From Paenibacillus massiliensis 2301065 = DSM 16942 (GTDB lineage Bacteria; Bacillota; Bacilli; Paenibacillales; Paenibacillaceae): 64,000 bases of DNA. The notes under the pieces are model-generated. The model ran no database searches, was not told where the DNA came from, and saw only the letters and a list, made by a program, of their open reading frames with translations. Positions 52,099 through 59,929 of this stretch are shown one piece after another. Each line of letters begins with the position of its first letter. Within the stretch, counting starts at the first letter, position 1. The DNA lies in NCBI RefSeq assembly GCF_000377505.1, contig NZ_KB898203.1, positions 1 to 64,000 on the forward strand, in the 5' to 3' direction. A program made the position numbers and the translations under genes.

Positions 52099-53577
52099 AT
52101 GTCGATTCGCTGGCGGTTAACCGCCTGGTATTCCAGTATTCTTGCTTTTGTATTACTTGTATTTGGTATAGCTATATATGCTCTGGTTAATTTCTATACC
52201 TACAACGAAGTGAAGAATTTGATCCTGGAGCAGACACCGCGCATCCGGGAACAGCTGAAGCTGACGATTAACTCTGGCAGTATTTTGCATGGAACCGAGC
52301 CGAATCTGGATCTGAGACTGACCGGTACCAGTGTGGAAAGAAGCCAGCTTTATGTGCAAATATATAATTATACCTCTGATGTACTGAAGAAATCGAACAA
52401 TCTGGTAGAGCTACAGATGGAGCTGCCAGTTCCAGCTACACCAGAGCAGGCGATTCAGGAGCAGGGCTTCACGAAGGTGAGCGTAGGCAGCAATCCCTTC
52501 ATGGTCTATCAAAGGCCGATTGTGCTAGATCAGCAAGTGATAGGTCTACTGCAGATCGCTCAATTCACGGGGTCTCAGGATCGACTGATGACCAGACTGG
52601 AAAATGTGCTTGTATACGGATCACTGGTTGCGTTATTTGCAGCAGCGACCATGGGCTGGTTCCTGGCGACCAAGTCCATGAAGCCTCTGGTGAATGTAAC
52701 CAAAGGGGCCAACCAGATTCAATCTGGCGATGATCTTAGTGTACGCATTGAGTATGATGGTCCACCCGATGAGATCGGACAGCTGATCGGAACGGTGAAC
52801 AGTATGTTAGCTCGTACAGAGGGCTTCTATAAAGAGCTGGAGGATTCTTATGCCGCCCAGCGCCGATTCGTGGCAGATGCATCTCATGAGCTGCGGACAC
52901 CATTGACAACGATCCGCGGTAATATTGAATTTTTGCAGAAAATGTGGACCACCGAGCAAAGCGACCGACCGGACATGGATGAGCATATGCGAATGGAGCT
53001 GTCGATGGAGGCAATTAATGATATTGCGGACGAAGGCAAGCGCATGAGTCGCCTAGTCAGTGATATGCTGTCGCTTGCCAGAGCTGATACAGGCCAGGTC
53101 ATTGATAAGCAGCCTACTGCGCTGGAGCCACTAGTAAAGGAGGTGGCACGTCGGGCTCAGTATATGGACCGGACCGCTGAGTGGAGTGTAGGAGATCTGT
53201 CTGTGCTGAATGGTGTATATACGGATGGGAGCAAGGATTATTTGCAGCAAATGCTATTCATCTTCATAGATAATGCATTCAAGTATACGCCGGAGGGCAG
53301 AGTCAGCCTTGATGTGGCATTGTATCAGGGGCAGGTCGGTCTACGGATTAGCGATACCGGGATCGGGATGGATAAGAATGAGGTTCCTTATATTTTTGAT
53401 CGCTTTTACCGGGCCGATGAGTCTAGAGGAGTGACGGAAGGAATAGGACTGGGACTGTCGATCGCCAAGTGGATTATCGATGAGCATAGCGGCTCAGTTG
53501 AGGTCGTGACACGACGCGGTGAAGGGACAACATTTATGATCTGGCTGCCAGTCAGCTTTTCGGCCCCGCTCGAATAG
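52099..53577 (+). CDS. Membrane sensor histidine kinase
   Basis: 492 residues. Helix 1 is at about 11-33, an extracytoplasmic sensor domain of about 135 residues follows, helix 2 is at about 170-190, and HAMP is at about 191-243. HisKA carries phospho-accepting His263 in FVADASHELRTPLTTIRG, and a HATPase_c domain ends the protein (FIDNAFKY, DTGIGM, GIGLGLSI). Partner of the response regulator directly upstream. ATG 52099 comes just after that gene's stop, with GAGAGGTGA as ribosome binding site; a GTG at 52087 is less likely. Confidence 0.93.
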   Translation: MSIRWRLTAWYSSILAFVLLVFGIAIYALVNFYTYNEVKNLILEQTPRIREQLKLTINSGSILHGTEPNLDLRLTGTSVERSQLYVQIYNYTSDVLKKSNNLVELQMELPVPATPEQAIQEQGFTKVSVGSNPFMVYQRPIVLDQQVIGLLQIAQFTGSQDRLMTRLENVLVYGSLVALFAAATMGWFLATKSMKPLVNVTKGANQIQSGDDLSVRIEYDGPPDEIGQLIGTVNSMLARTEGFYKELEDSYAAQRRFVADASHELRTPLTTIRGNIEFLQKMWTTEQSDRPDMDEHMRMELSMEAINDIADEGKRMSRLVSDMLSLARADTGQVIDKQPTALEPLVKEVARRAQYMDRTAEWSVGDLSVLNGVYTDGSKDYLQQMLFIFIDNAFKYTPEGRVSLDVALYQGQVGLRISDTGIGMDKNEVPYIFDRFYRADESRGVTEGIGLGLSIAKWIIDEHSGSVEVVTRRGEGTTFMIWLPVSFSAPLE

Positions 53578-53756
53578 GGTATAATGTGACGTGAGCTCTA
53601 TCACAATTATGTGATGCAGGGAAGTATGCTAGTGGATGATGATCAAGGGATGTTTACGACTCATCTTGCAGCAATTATCATAGAGCGGCCATTATGGAAA
53701 TAGCGCTATACCGTCTTAGACTGTATACACGAGGCCGTCAGAAAGCAGGTGCTATC

Positions 53757-54719
53757 TTGGAGATCGTCAAAATTTCGCCGCGCGGATATTGCTACGGTGT
53801 GGTCGATGCCATGGTTATGGCTCGCCAGGCCGCGAAGAATCCTGATCTTCCGCGTCCGATTTATATACTTGGCATGATTGTTCATAACAGTCATGTCACC
53901 TCTTCCTTCGAAGAGGAGGGAGTTATTACGTTGGATGGCCCTAACCGACTAGAAATTCTGGAGCAGGTAGATCAGGGAACGGTCATCTTCACGGCACATG
54001 GTGTGTCACCGGAGGTACGAAGATTGGCCAAAGAGAAGGGCCTGACTACGGTCGATGCCACTTGTCCCGATGTGACCAAGACGCATGATCTGATTCGCGA
54101 GAAGGTTGCAGAAGGCTATGAAATTATCTATGTCGGCAAAAAAGGTCATCCCGAACCGGAAGGCGCCATCGGCATTGCACCAGATCGAGTTCATCTGATC
54201 GAGAAAGAGGATGAGATCGCCGAGCTGGAGCTGTCCGCCGACAAGATTATTATTACGAATCAGACGACCATGAGTCAGTGGGATATCAAGGCCATCATGA
54301 ACAAGCTACAGGAGAAATTCCCGATAGCCGAGGTGCATAACGAGATCTGCCTTGCTACACAGGTTCGGCAGGAAGCCGTCGCTGGTCAAGCCGGTCAGGC
54401 TGAGTTGGTCATCGTGGTCGGTGACCCACGTAGCAACAACTCGAACCGTCTCGCTCAGGTATCGGAGGAGATTGCAGGAGTGAAGGCGTATCGAGTCGCG
54501 GATGTGACTGAGCTGAAGCAGGAATGGCTGCAGGGGATCCAGCGTGTCGCTGTGACCTCTGGAGCGTCCACGCCGACTCTGATTACGAAGGAAGTAGTAC
54601 AGTATTTGGAGCAGTATGATCACGAGAAGCCTGAGACGTGGGAGATCAAGCGTACCATTGATAAGAGTAAGATTCTGCCGCCTGTGAGAAATAAGAGCAA
54701 GGCCTCTAGCACGACATAA
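53757..54719 (+). CDS. ispH: 4-hydroxy-3-methylbut-2-enyl diphosphate reductase
   Basis: About 320 residues. Last enzyme of the MEP isoprenoid pathway, making IPP and DMAPP. The three [4Fe-4S] ligands are Cys12 (RGYCYGV), Cys103 (DATCPDV) and Cys198 (HNEICLAT). The family normally starts MEIVKISPRGYCYG; that corresponds to TTG 53757, preceded by GCAGGTG, rather than to the ATG at 53694, which would add 21 unconserved residues. Single gene; the terminator at 54974 may serve it, with inverted repeat A in between. Confidence 0.93.
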   Translation: MEIVKISPRGYCYGVVDAMVMARQAAKNPDLPRPIYILGMIVHNSHVTSSFEEEGVITLDGPNRLEILEQVDQGTVIFTAHGVSPEVRRLAKEKGLTTVDATCPDVTKTHDLIREKVAEGYEIIYVGKKGHPEPEGAIGIAPDRVHLIEKEDEIAELELSADKIIITNQTTMSQWDIKAIMNKLQEKFPIAEVHNEICLATQVRQEAVAGQAGQAELVIVVGDPRSNNSNRLAQVSEEIAGVKAYRVADVTELKQEWLQGIQRVAVTSGASTPTLITKEVVQYLEQYDHEKPETWEIKRTIDKSKILPPVRNKSKASSTT

Positions 54720-54783
54720 TTGTGATGGGGACGCAGACATGCGTAGCTGGTAACATGAAAACCAGTGTGAATTGTTCGTGAGT

Positions 54784-54923
54784 GGAGATCGCTACGGGCT
54801 CGAAGGCTTCTTCCGATCGCTGTTAAAGTCCTATTTCTTTTATTAACTAAGAGCATTAGCGGATGAAATCGTACTTTAAAGGCGAGCACTACGTTTCTCC
54901 AGAATTCCTTCGACCCTCCGCTA
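54784..54923 (+). repeat. Inverted repeat A flanking the CRISPR array (left copy)
   Basis: About 140 bp related, in opposite orientation, to 55732-55873. Shared blocks in order: GCTACGGGCTCG, CGATCGCTGTTAAAG, ATTAGCGGAT, CTTTAAA, GCGAGCACT, CGTTTCT and CGACCCTCCGCTA. Each copy also contains complementary arms of its own (AGCGGA with TCCGCT, TTAAAG with CTTTAA), so the element can fold. Confidence 0.75.
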
Positions 54924-54973
54924 TAGTGGGTGCATGTCTCGTACTTTCGATTAATGACCGGTTTAAAAACAAC

Positions 54974-55007
54974 AAGCCCGTGATCCGTCAGGATCGCGGG
55001 CTTTTGG
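54974..55007. terminator. Bidirectional terminator between ispH and the CRISPR array
   Basis: AAGCCCGTGATCC / GGATCGCGGGCTT (one wobble pair) with a 4-nt loop; TTTT on the plus side, and GTTGTTTTT on the minus side, where it could end the CRISPR transcript. Confidence 0.8.
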
Positions 55008-55052
55008 CATTTGGAGTGAGCTTCAAGTTAACCAGAGATATTGTTATGCAAT

Positions 55053-55485
55053 TTTTCACAGCACGCACTCATGTAGAGTGCGACATTCCGTGGAAGGCGA
55101 TGCTTGATAGTTACCAGCCAATTTCAATCCACGCACTCATGTAGAGTGCGACGAACAGATGACTCAAGCACGGAACCAACTGCAAGAATTTCAATCCACG
55201 CACTCATGTAGAGTGCGACTATCTCGCATCCAATAATACATGGAAGCCGAGGGATTTCAATCCACGCACTCATGTAGAGTGCGACAATATGTGGTCGCAG
55301 CTATAGACCCGTACGGCCAAATTTCAATCCACGCACTCATGTAGAGTGCGACGGAACGTGATCGATCTTGCAGCCTACCGGAAAGCATTTCAATCCACGC
55401 ACTCATGTAGAGTGCGACAACAAGTTGTTATAGATTTTAATCATTTTCTTGGAATTTCAATCCACGCACTCATGTAGAGTGCGAC
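55053..55485 (-). CRISPR. Type I-C-like CRISPR array, 7 repeats and 6 spacers
   Basis: Six identical 32-bp repeats start at 55121, 55188, 55254, 55321, 55387 and 55454; a seventh at 55053-55084 is degenerate. Read on the minus strand, the repeat begins GTCGCACTC and ends GTGGATTGAAAT, the type I-C form, with a short stem GCACTC/GAGTGC. Spacers are 34-36 nt. The degenerate copy at the low-coordinate end marks the trailer, so the leader lies to the right and transcription runs leftward. No cas gene is present anywhere in this window. Spacer origins cannot be read from sequence alone. Confidence 0.97.
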
Positions 55486-55620
55486 AGCGGAAAACAGCGT
55501 ATAAACGCTGTACCTAGCCTATATTTTACCTTATATCCATTAAAATGGAAGACTTCATGCGGCTTGAAATGCAGGTGTGTTCACGTTTTGTTCACATTCG
55601 ACATGCTTTCGACAAAATCT
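55486..55620 (-). promoter_or_regulatory. CRISPR leader with paired Spo0A-type boxes
   Basis: Directly next to the leader-proximal repeat lies the hairpin ACAGCGT-ATAA-ACGCTGT (55494-55511, loop bases 55501-55504). Further upstream are two exact TTCGACA heptamers at 55597-55603 and 55608-55614 (11 bp apart) and two TGTTCAC heptamers at 55578 and 55589, also 11 bp apart. A possible -10 (TAAAAT, minus strand) lies near 55530. 55621-55731 shows nothing further. Confidence 0.5.
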
Positions 55621-55731
55621 GAGGTGCGAATGTCCCAGGGAAATCATGTGAGCTTGGCATTCGCCCCAAAAGATAGCTGGAAACAGCTCAGTTTTGGATA
55701 TCTATTTTTAAAGTAACTTGAGCCACGGCAG

Positions 55732-55873
55732 TAGCGGAGGGTCGGAGGATTTCTGTAGAAACGAAGTGCTCGCATTTAAAGCATGATTTAATCCGCTAAT
55801 TCTTTTATATAATATGAATGAATCAGGCTTTAACAGCGATCGAAAGAAACCTCCGAGCCCGTAGCCCTTCTCC
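55732..55873 (-). repeat. Inverted repeat B flanking the CRISPR array (right copy)
   Basis: Reverse-complement relative of 54784-54923, about 142 bp, with the same block order. The two copies bracket about 0.8 kb holding the terminator, the array and its leader. I saw no obvious short target duplication outside them and no third copy in this window. Confidence 0.75.
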
Positions 55874-56103
55874 ACGTAGCCTTCCCAATCAGCTTTTCCA
55901 AGCACATAGCATTTCCATGTCGTTTCCCCGCACAACAGCTCCATTTTCACCTATTAACATGCCATGTCTCCACGAACAGCGGAGAATTCTGCAATTGCAG
56001 CCTCCATCCTCAAATCCCCCATTGAGTCAGACCTGCTTTGAAGCTTATAATATACAGGATTGGCAATACCGAAAATTTAAATTTTACAGAAAAGGTGTCA
56101 TGC

Positions 56104-57660
56104 ATGAGCATATTAAATGTAGAAAAATTGAGCCACGGCTTTGGTGACCGTGCTATTTTCAATGACGTATCCTTCCGCCTACTGAAGGGTGAGCACATCG
56201 GCCTCATTGGGGCGAACGGTGAAGGTAAATCGACCTTCATGAACATTATCACGGGCAAGCTCCAGCCAGATGAAGGCAAGGTAGAGTGGTCCAAGCGTAT
56301 GCGTGTAGGTTATCTGGATCAGCATGCGGTGCTGAGCAAGGGACAATCCATTCGTGATGTGCTGCGCGGTGCGTTCCAGTACTTGTTCGATATGGAGCAG
56401 GAAATGAACGACATGTACGGAAAGATGGGTGACGTTACGCCAGAGGAGCTGGAAAAGCTGCTCGAAGAGGTGGGCACGATCCAGGACACTTTGACGAATC
56501 AGGATTTCTATCTGATTGACGCCAAGGTAGATGAGACGGCACGTGGACTTGGCCTGACGGATATTGGACTCGACAAGGACGTTCATGACCTAAGTGGTGG
56601 ACAGCGCACCAAGGTGCTGCTGGCGAAGCTGCTTCTAGAGAAGCCCGATATTTTGCTGCTGGATGAGCCGACGAACTATCTGGACGAGCAGCACATTGAG
56701 TGGCTGAAGCGTTACCTGCAGGAATATGAGAATGCCTTCATTCTGATCTCGCACGATATTCCGTTCCTGAACAGTGTTATCAATCTTATTTATCATATGG
56801 AAAATCAGAGTCTCACACGTTACGTCGGTGATTACGATCATTTCCAGGAAGTATATGAGATGAAGAAGCAGCAGCTGGAGTCTGCCTACAAGCGTCAGCA
56901 GCAAGAGATCGCAGACCTGAAGGATTTTGTCGCACGCAACAAGGCTAGTGTCGCTACCCGCAACATGGCGATGTCGAGGCAGAAGAAGCTGGACAAGATG
57001 GAGATTATTGAGCTGGCAGCAGAGAAGCCGAAGCCGCAGTTCAATTTCAAGGATGCGAGAACTTCAGGCAAGCTGATCTTTGAGACGAATGGACTGGTGA
57101 TCGGATACAACGAGCCGCTGTCCAGACCGCTGGATCTACGCATGGAGCGCGGACAGAAGATTGCGCTGGTCGGGGCGAACGGGATCGGTAAGACGACATT
57201 GATGCGGAGCATTTTGGGCGAAATTCCGGCACTGGAAGGCACTGTCCAACGTGGAGAGCATCTGGAGATCGGGTATTTCCAGCAGGAGATCAAGGAAGCT
57301 AACTATAACACCTGTATCGAAGAAATCTGGCAGGAGTTCCCTTCCTTTACCCAGTTTGAAGTGCGTGCGGCTCTGGCAAAGTGTGGTCTAACCACCAAGC
57401 ATATCGAGAGCAAGGTTGCTGTCCTTAGTGGTGGCGAGAAGGCGAAAGTGCGCCTGTGCAAGCTCATTAATAACGAGACTAACCTGTTGGTGCTCGATGA
57501 GCCTACGAACCATTTGGATGTAGATGCCAAGGATGAGCTGAAGCGTGCACTCAAAGCCTATAAAGGAAGCATTCTGCTGATCTCTCACGAGCCTGAATTC
57601 TACCAGGATGTTGTTACAGACACTTGGAACTGCGAATCTTGGACAACGAAGGTATTCTAA
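56104..57660 (+). CDS. ABC-F ATPase, YfmM-like
   Basis: 518 residues, the length of B. subtilis YfmM. Two ABC domains: Walker A GANGEGKST, signature LSGGQ and Walker B DILLLDEPTNYLD in the first; GANGIGKTT, LSGGE and LLVLDEPTNHLD in the second. A basic linker (KRQQQEIADLKDFVARNKASVATRNMAMSRQKKLDK) lies between. No membrane part. ABC-F housekeeping members act on the ribosome; this branch is not tied to drug resistance. ATG 56104 follows AAAAGGTG; an in-frame ATG upstream at 56038 has no such site. Confidence 0.9.
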   Translation: MSILNVEKLSHGFGDRAIFNDVSFRLLKGEHIGLIGANGEGKSTFMNIITGKLQPDEGKVEWSKRMRVGYLDQHAVLSKGQSIRDVLRGAFQYLFDMEQEMNDMYGKMGDVTPEELEKLLEEVGTIQDTLTNQDFYLIDAKVDETARGLGLTDIGLDKDVHDLSGGQRTKVLLAKLLLEKPDILLLDEPTNYLDEQHIEWLKRYLQEYENAFILISHDIPFLNSVINLIYHMENQSLTRYVGDYDHFQEVYEMKKQQLESAYKRQQQEIADLKDFVARNKASVATRNMAMSRQKKLDKMEIIELAAEKPKPQFNFKDARTSGKLIFETNGLVIGYNEPLSRPLDLRMERGQKIALVGANGIGKTTLMRSILGEIPALEGTVQRGEHLEIGYFQQEIKEANYNTCIEEIWQEFPSFTQFEVRAALAKCGLTTKHIESKVAVLSGGEKAKVRLCKLINNETNLLVLDEPTNHLDVDAKDELKRALKAYKGSILLISHEPEFYQDVVTDTWNCESWTTKVF

Positions 57661-57832
57661 GTAAAGCTCCCCGAGCGTAACTCTCTGGAAGCAGCGCATA
57701 AATACAACCTCTCCTGGCGGACACTATACATGGACAGCAGATTCATCTTCATCCCAAAGGACAGCTACTCCATGAGAAGCTTCACCTGATGTAAATGAGG
57801 AAGGAACTGTTGCTGGAAAGGAAGGTGCCGTC

Positions 57833-58129
57833 ATGAGCAAAGGGTTCGAGAAAGAAGACAAGACAAATTACCCGGATATGGCTACCGTGGAGTCACAACG
57901 GAACGACCTGGCCTTTGAGGAATTTCCAGAAGGACCATATGGCTCATCCATTCCCTCCGCTAAGCTGGGGAAAAACACGCCATGGCGTGAGGACCAACGC
58001 TCACCGGGGCGATTTGACTATGAGGATCATGAGCAGCATGAAGGCATGACCCGAAATTATCCTGGAGAGGATGTCTACGACGCTGTTGTGCCTGATGGAA
58101 ATCATGACAACGAGCTTAAAGGTAGCTGA
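57833..58129 (+). CDS. Small hydrophilic protein, unknown
   Basis: 98 residues, rich in Asp, Glu, Pro, Gly and Asn, without hydrophobic core; probably unstructured in solution. GGAAAGGAAGG precedes the ATG, and a terminator follows, so expression is likely. No family recognised; the composition recalls small spore or stress proteins but gives no firm hint. Confidence 0.6.
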   Translation: MSKGFEKEDKTNYPDMATVESQRNDLAFEEFPEGPYGSSIPSAKLGKNTPWREDQRSPGRFDYEDHEQHEGMTRNYPGEDVYDAVVPDGNHDNELKGS

Positions 58130-58148
58130 AGCTTACATGAATAGGGCA

Positions 58149-58184
58149 AGAGAAGGGGCTGCGCCGAGCGCAGTCTCTTTTTTC
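58149..58184 (+). terminator. Terminator after the small hydrophilic gene
   Basis: GAGA...CTGCGC / GCGCAG...TCTC interrupted stem with a CGA loop, followed by TTTTTT. Confidence 0.7.
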
Positions 58185-58214
58185 TGCTGTCCGGTTCAGA
58201 CCCAATCACACAGC

Positions 58215-58307
58215 TACACTTCTTACACTTCTTACACTTCTTACACCTCTTACACCTCTCACACGTCTCACTTGGATAACAAGCAATACAAGCAATACAA
58301 GCAATTA
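58215..58307. repeat. 9-bp tandem repeats
   Basis: Six units of TACACTTCT (later units TACACCTCT, CACACGTCT) at 58215-58268, then three units of AAGCAATAC at 58281-58307. The region has no convincing gene; open frames through it translate only the repeat. Confidence 0.85.
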
Positions 58308-58405
58308 CATGTCTCACGTGCATCATAGGGTTGACGAGGGCGGAAGAAATGCATATAATTACTTTAGTGATTAAAAGCTTAAAAGCGAACAAGCGTCTAA
58401 GCGTG

Positions 58406-58452
58406 TAAGTGCGTGGGTGTATAAGCAACTAAGTGCATGGGTGCGTAAGCAA
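58406..58452. repeat. 24-bp direct repeat in the aroF upstream region
   Basis: TAAGTGCGTGGGTGTATAAG and a close copy start 24 bp apart (58406, 58430), surrounded by degenerate TAAG-containing units from 58380 to 58475. The remainder of 58130-58621 shows no gene. Confidence 0.6.
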
Positions 58453-58621
58453 TAAGTGTTTGGTTCACAAGTACTTAAGTATTTAGCTGACAAGATGTCT
58501 TTTGAGTGTTCACAGAATGTTCAGTGTAAGAGAGAATTCAATGATTATTATTCGAACTACACAGTTGGCGTAGCGCCATGGAGCCATGATAAATTTCATT
58601 CACTAAGGGAGCGATGTTACG

Positions 58622-59686
58622 ATGATCGTTATTACAAATCAGCTTATTGCCGAAGAACAAATTCAGGATATTGTCCGCGTGGTAGAAAAAGAAGGGCTGC
58701 AAGCCCACGTCTCCAGAGGTACGGACCGTACAGTCATTGGTCTGATTGGGGCGGTAGAGCCTAAGCTGTCTGAGCATTTGCGCCAGATGAAGGGTGTAGA
58801 GAAGGTTGTTAAGATTTCAAAGTCTTACAAGCTGGCAAGTCGGGATTTCCACCCGGAAAATACAGTTATTCGCATTAAGGATGTAGAAATTGGTGGTGGC
58901 GAGCTAGCTGTCATGGGTGGTCCTTGTGCGGTAGAGACGGCAGAGCAGATTGATGAGATCGCCAGACTGGTGAAGGCTGCTGGTGGGCAGATTCTGCGCG
59001 GAGGTGCCTTCAAGCCTCGTACAGGCCCTTACAGCTTCCAGGGGACAGGCGTAGAGGGACTCATCATGATGGCTGAAGCAGGCCAGAAGCATGGACTATT
59101 GACCATTACGGAAGTTATGACACCGGAGTATGTTGATATTTGTGCTGAGTATGCAGATATTCTGCAGGTCGGAACCCGTAATATGCAGAATTTCGATCTA
59201 CTCCGCAAACTTGGAACCTGTGGTAAACCTGTTCTATTGAAACGTGGCTTCAGTTCTACTTACGACGAATTCCTGAATGCAGCTGAATACATCCTTGCTG
59301 GGGGAAATCCGAACGTTATGCTCTGTGAGCGTGGTATTCGTACTTTCGAATCTTACACTCGAAATACGCTGGATTTGTCTGCCATCCCAGTCCTGCAACA
59401 GCTGAGCCATCTCCCGGTTATTTCCGATCCGAGTCATGGTACAGGCAGAAGAGAGCTGGTGGCACCGATGACAAAGGCTTCCGTGGCTGCGGGTGCAGAC
59501 GGTCTGATCATTGAGATGCATACAGATCCTGACAATTCTATGACAGGTGACGGAGTCCAATCTTTGTTCCCAGATCAATTCGCTGAGCTGCTGCAGCAGC
59601 TCGAACAGCTGGCACCGATTGTTGGTAAAACCTTTTCAACCCAGAAACAACCTCTGAATGCATTTCCTTCAAGCGTTAATGCATAA
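58622..59686 (+). CDS. aroF: 3-deoxy-7-phosphoheptulonate synthase
   Basis: 354-residue DAHP synthase of the I-beta/KDPS-like type, joining phosphoenolpyruvate and erythrose-4-phosphate at the start of the shikimate pathway. An N-terminal ferredoxin-like regulatory domain (1-75) precedes the TIM barrel (about 85-340). Visible signatures are GPCAVET, RGGAFKPRTGPYSFQG, LLKRGFSST, the metal-binding DPSHGTGRR and EMHTDP. There is no chorismate mutase domain; the extra N-terminal domain is the feedback-type one. AGGGAG lies ahead of the ATG. Single gene with terminator. Confidence 0.95.
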   Translation: MIVITNQLIAEEQIQDIVRVVEKEGLQAHVSRGTDRTVIGLIGAVEPKLSEHLRQMKGVEKVVKISKSYKLASRDFHPENTVIRIKDVEIGGGELAVMGGPCAVETAEQIDEIARLVKAAGGQILRGGAFKPRTGPYSFQGTGVEGLIMMAEAGQKHGLLTITEVMTPEYVDICAEYADILQVGTRNMQNFDLLRKLGTCGKPVLLKRGFSSTYDEFLNAAEYILAGGNPNVMLCERGIRTFESYTRNTLDLSAIPVLQQLSHLPVISDPSHGTGRRELVAPMTKASVAAGADGLIIEMHTDPDNSMTGDGVQSLFPDQFAELLQQLEQLAPIVGKTFSTQKQPLNAFPSSVNA

Positions 59687-59725
59687 ACGTTATAATGTGG
59701 AAAAGTATTTCACGTGAATCAAGCG

Positions 59726-59752
59726 AAAAGCCCGTCATGACGGGCTTTTTTA
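59726..59752 (+). terminator. Terminator of aroF
   Basis: AAAAGCCCGTCA / TGACGGGCTTTT perfect hairpin with T run. Confidence 0.9.
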
Positions 59753-59785
59753 GCATTTTGAACCCGCTATAAAGCGTAAGAATAT

Positions 59786-59849
59786 CTGACATGTGGATAA
59801 AAAATACCTGACATGAGTATTGACCCATGTCACATATGAGATTTATAAT
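59786..59849 (+). promoter_or_regulatory. glnA promoter with three TGACATG half-sites
   Basis: TTGACC (59820-59825), 18-nt spacer, TATAAT (59844-59849). CTGACATG occurs at 59786-59793 and 59808-59815, exactly 22 bp apart, and its inverse CATGTCA at 59826-59832 lies in the spacer just after the -35. The GlnR/TnrA consensus TGTNA-N7-TNACA is not matched, so another regulator may be involved. Confidence 0.6.
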
Positions 59850-59929
59850 GACGGAAAGAAAAAAATCGCACATGAACATTGCTTTCATCAAGTAATCTTA
59901 ATGTTCGGGAAAATTGGGAGGAAGAAGAC

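Noticed and set aside
55053..55485. CRISPR spacers that target genes in this window
   Set aside because: I looked for the spacer sequences elsewhere in the window by eye and saw no match; only a real search could exclude this.
58071..58328. Ser-Tyr-Thr repeat protein
   Set aside because: The frame starts inside the upstream gene without a ribosome binding site, crosses a terminator and only translates the 9-bp repeats.
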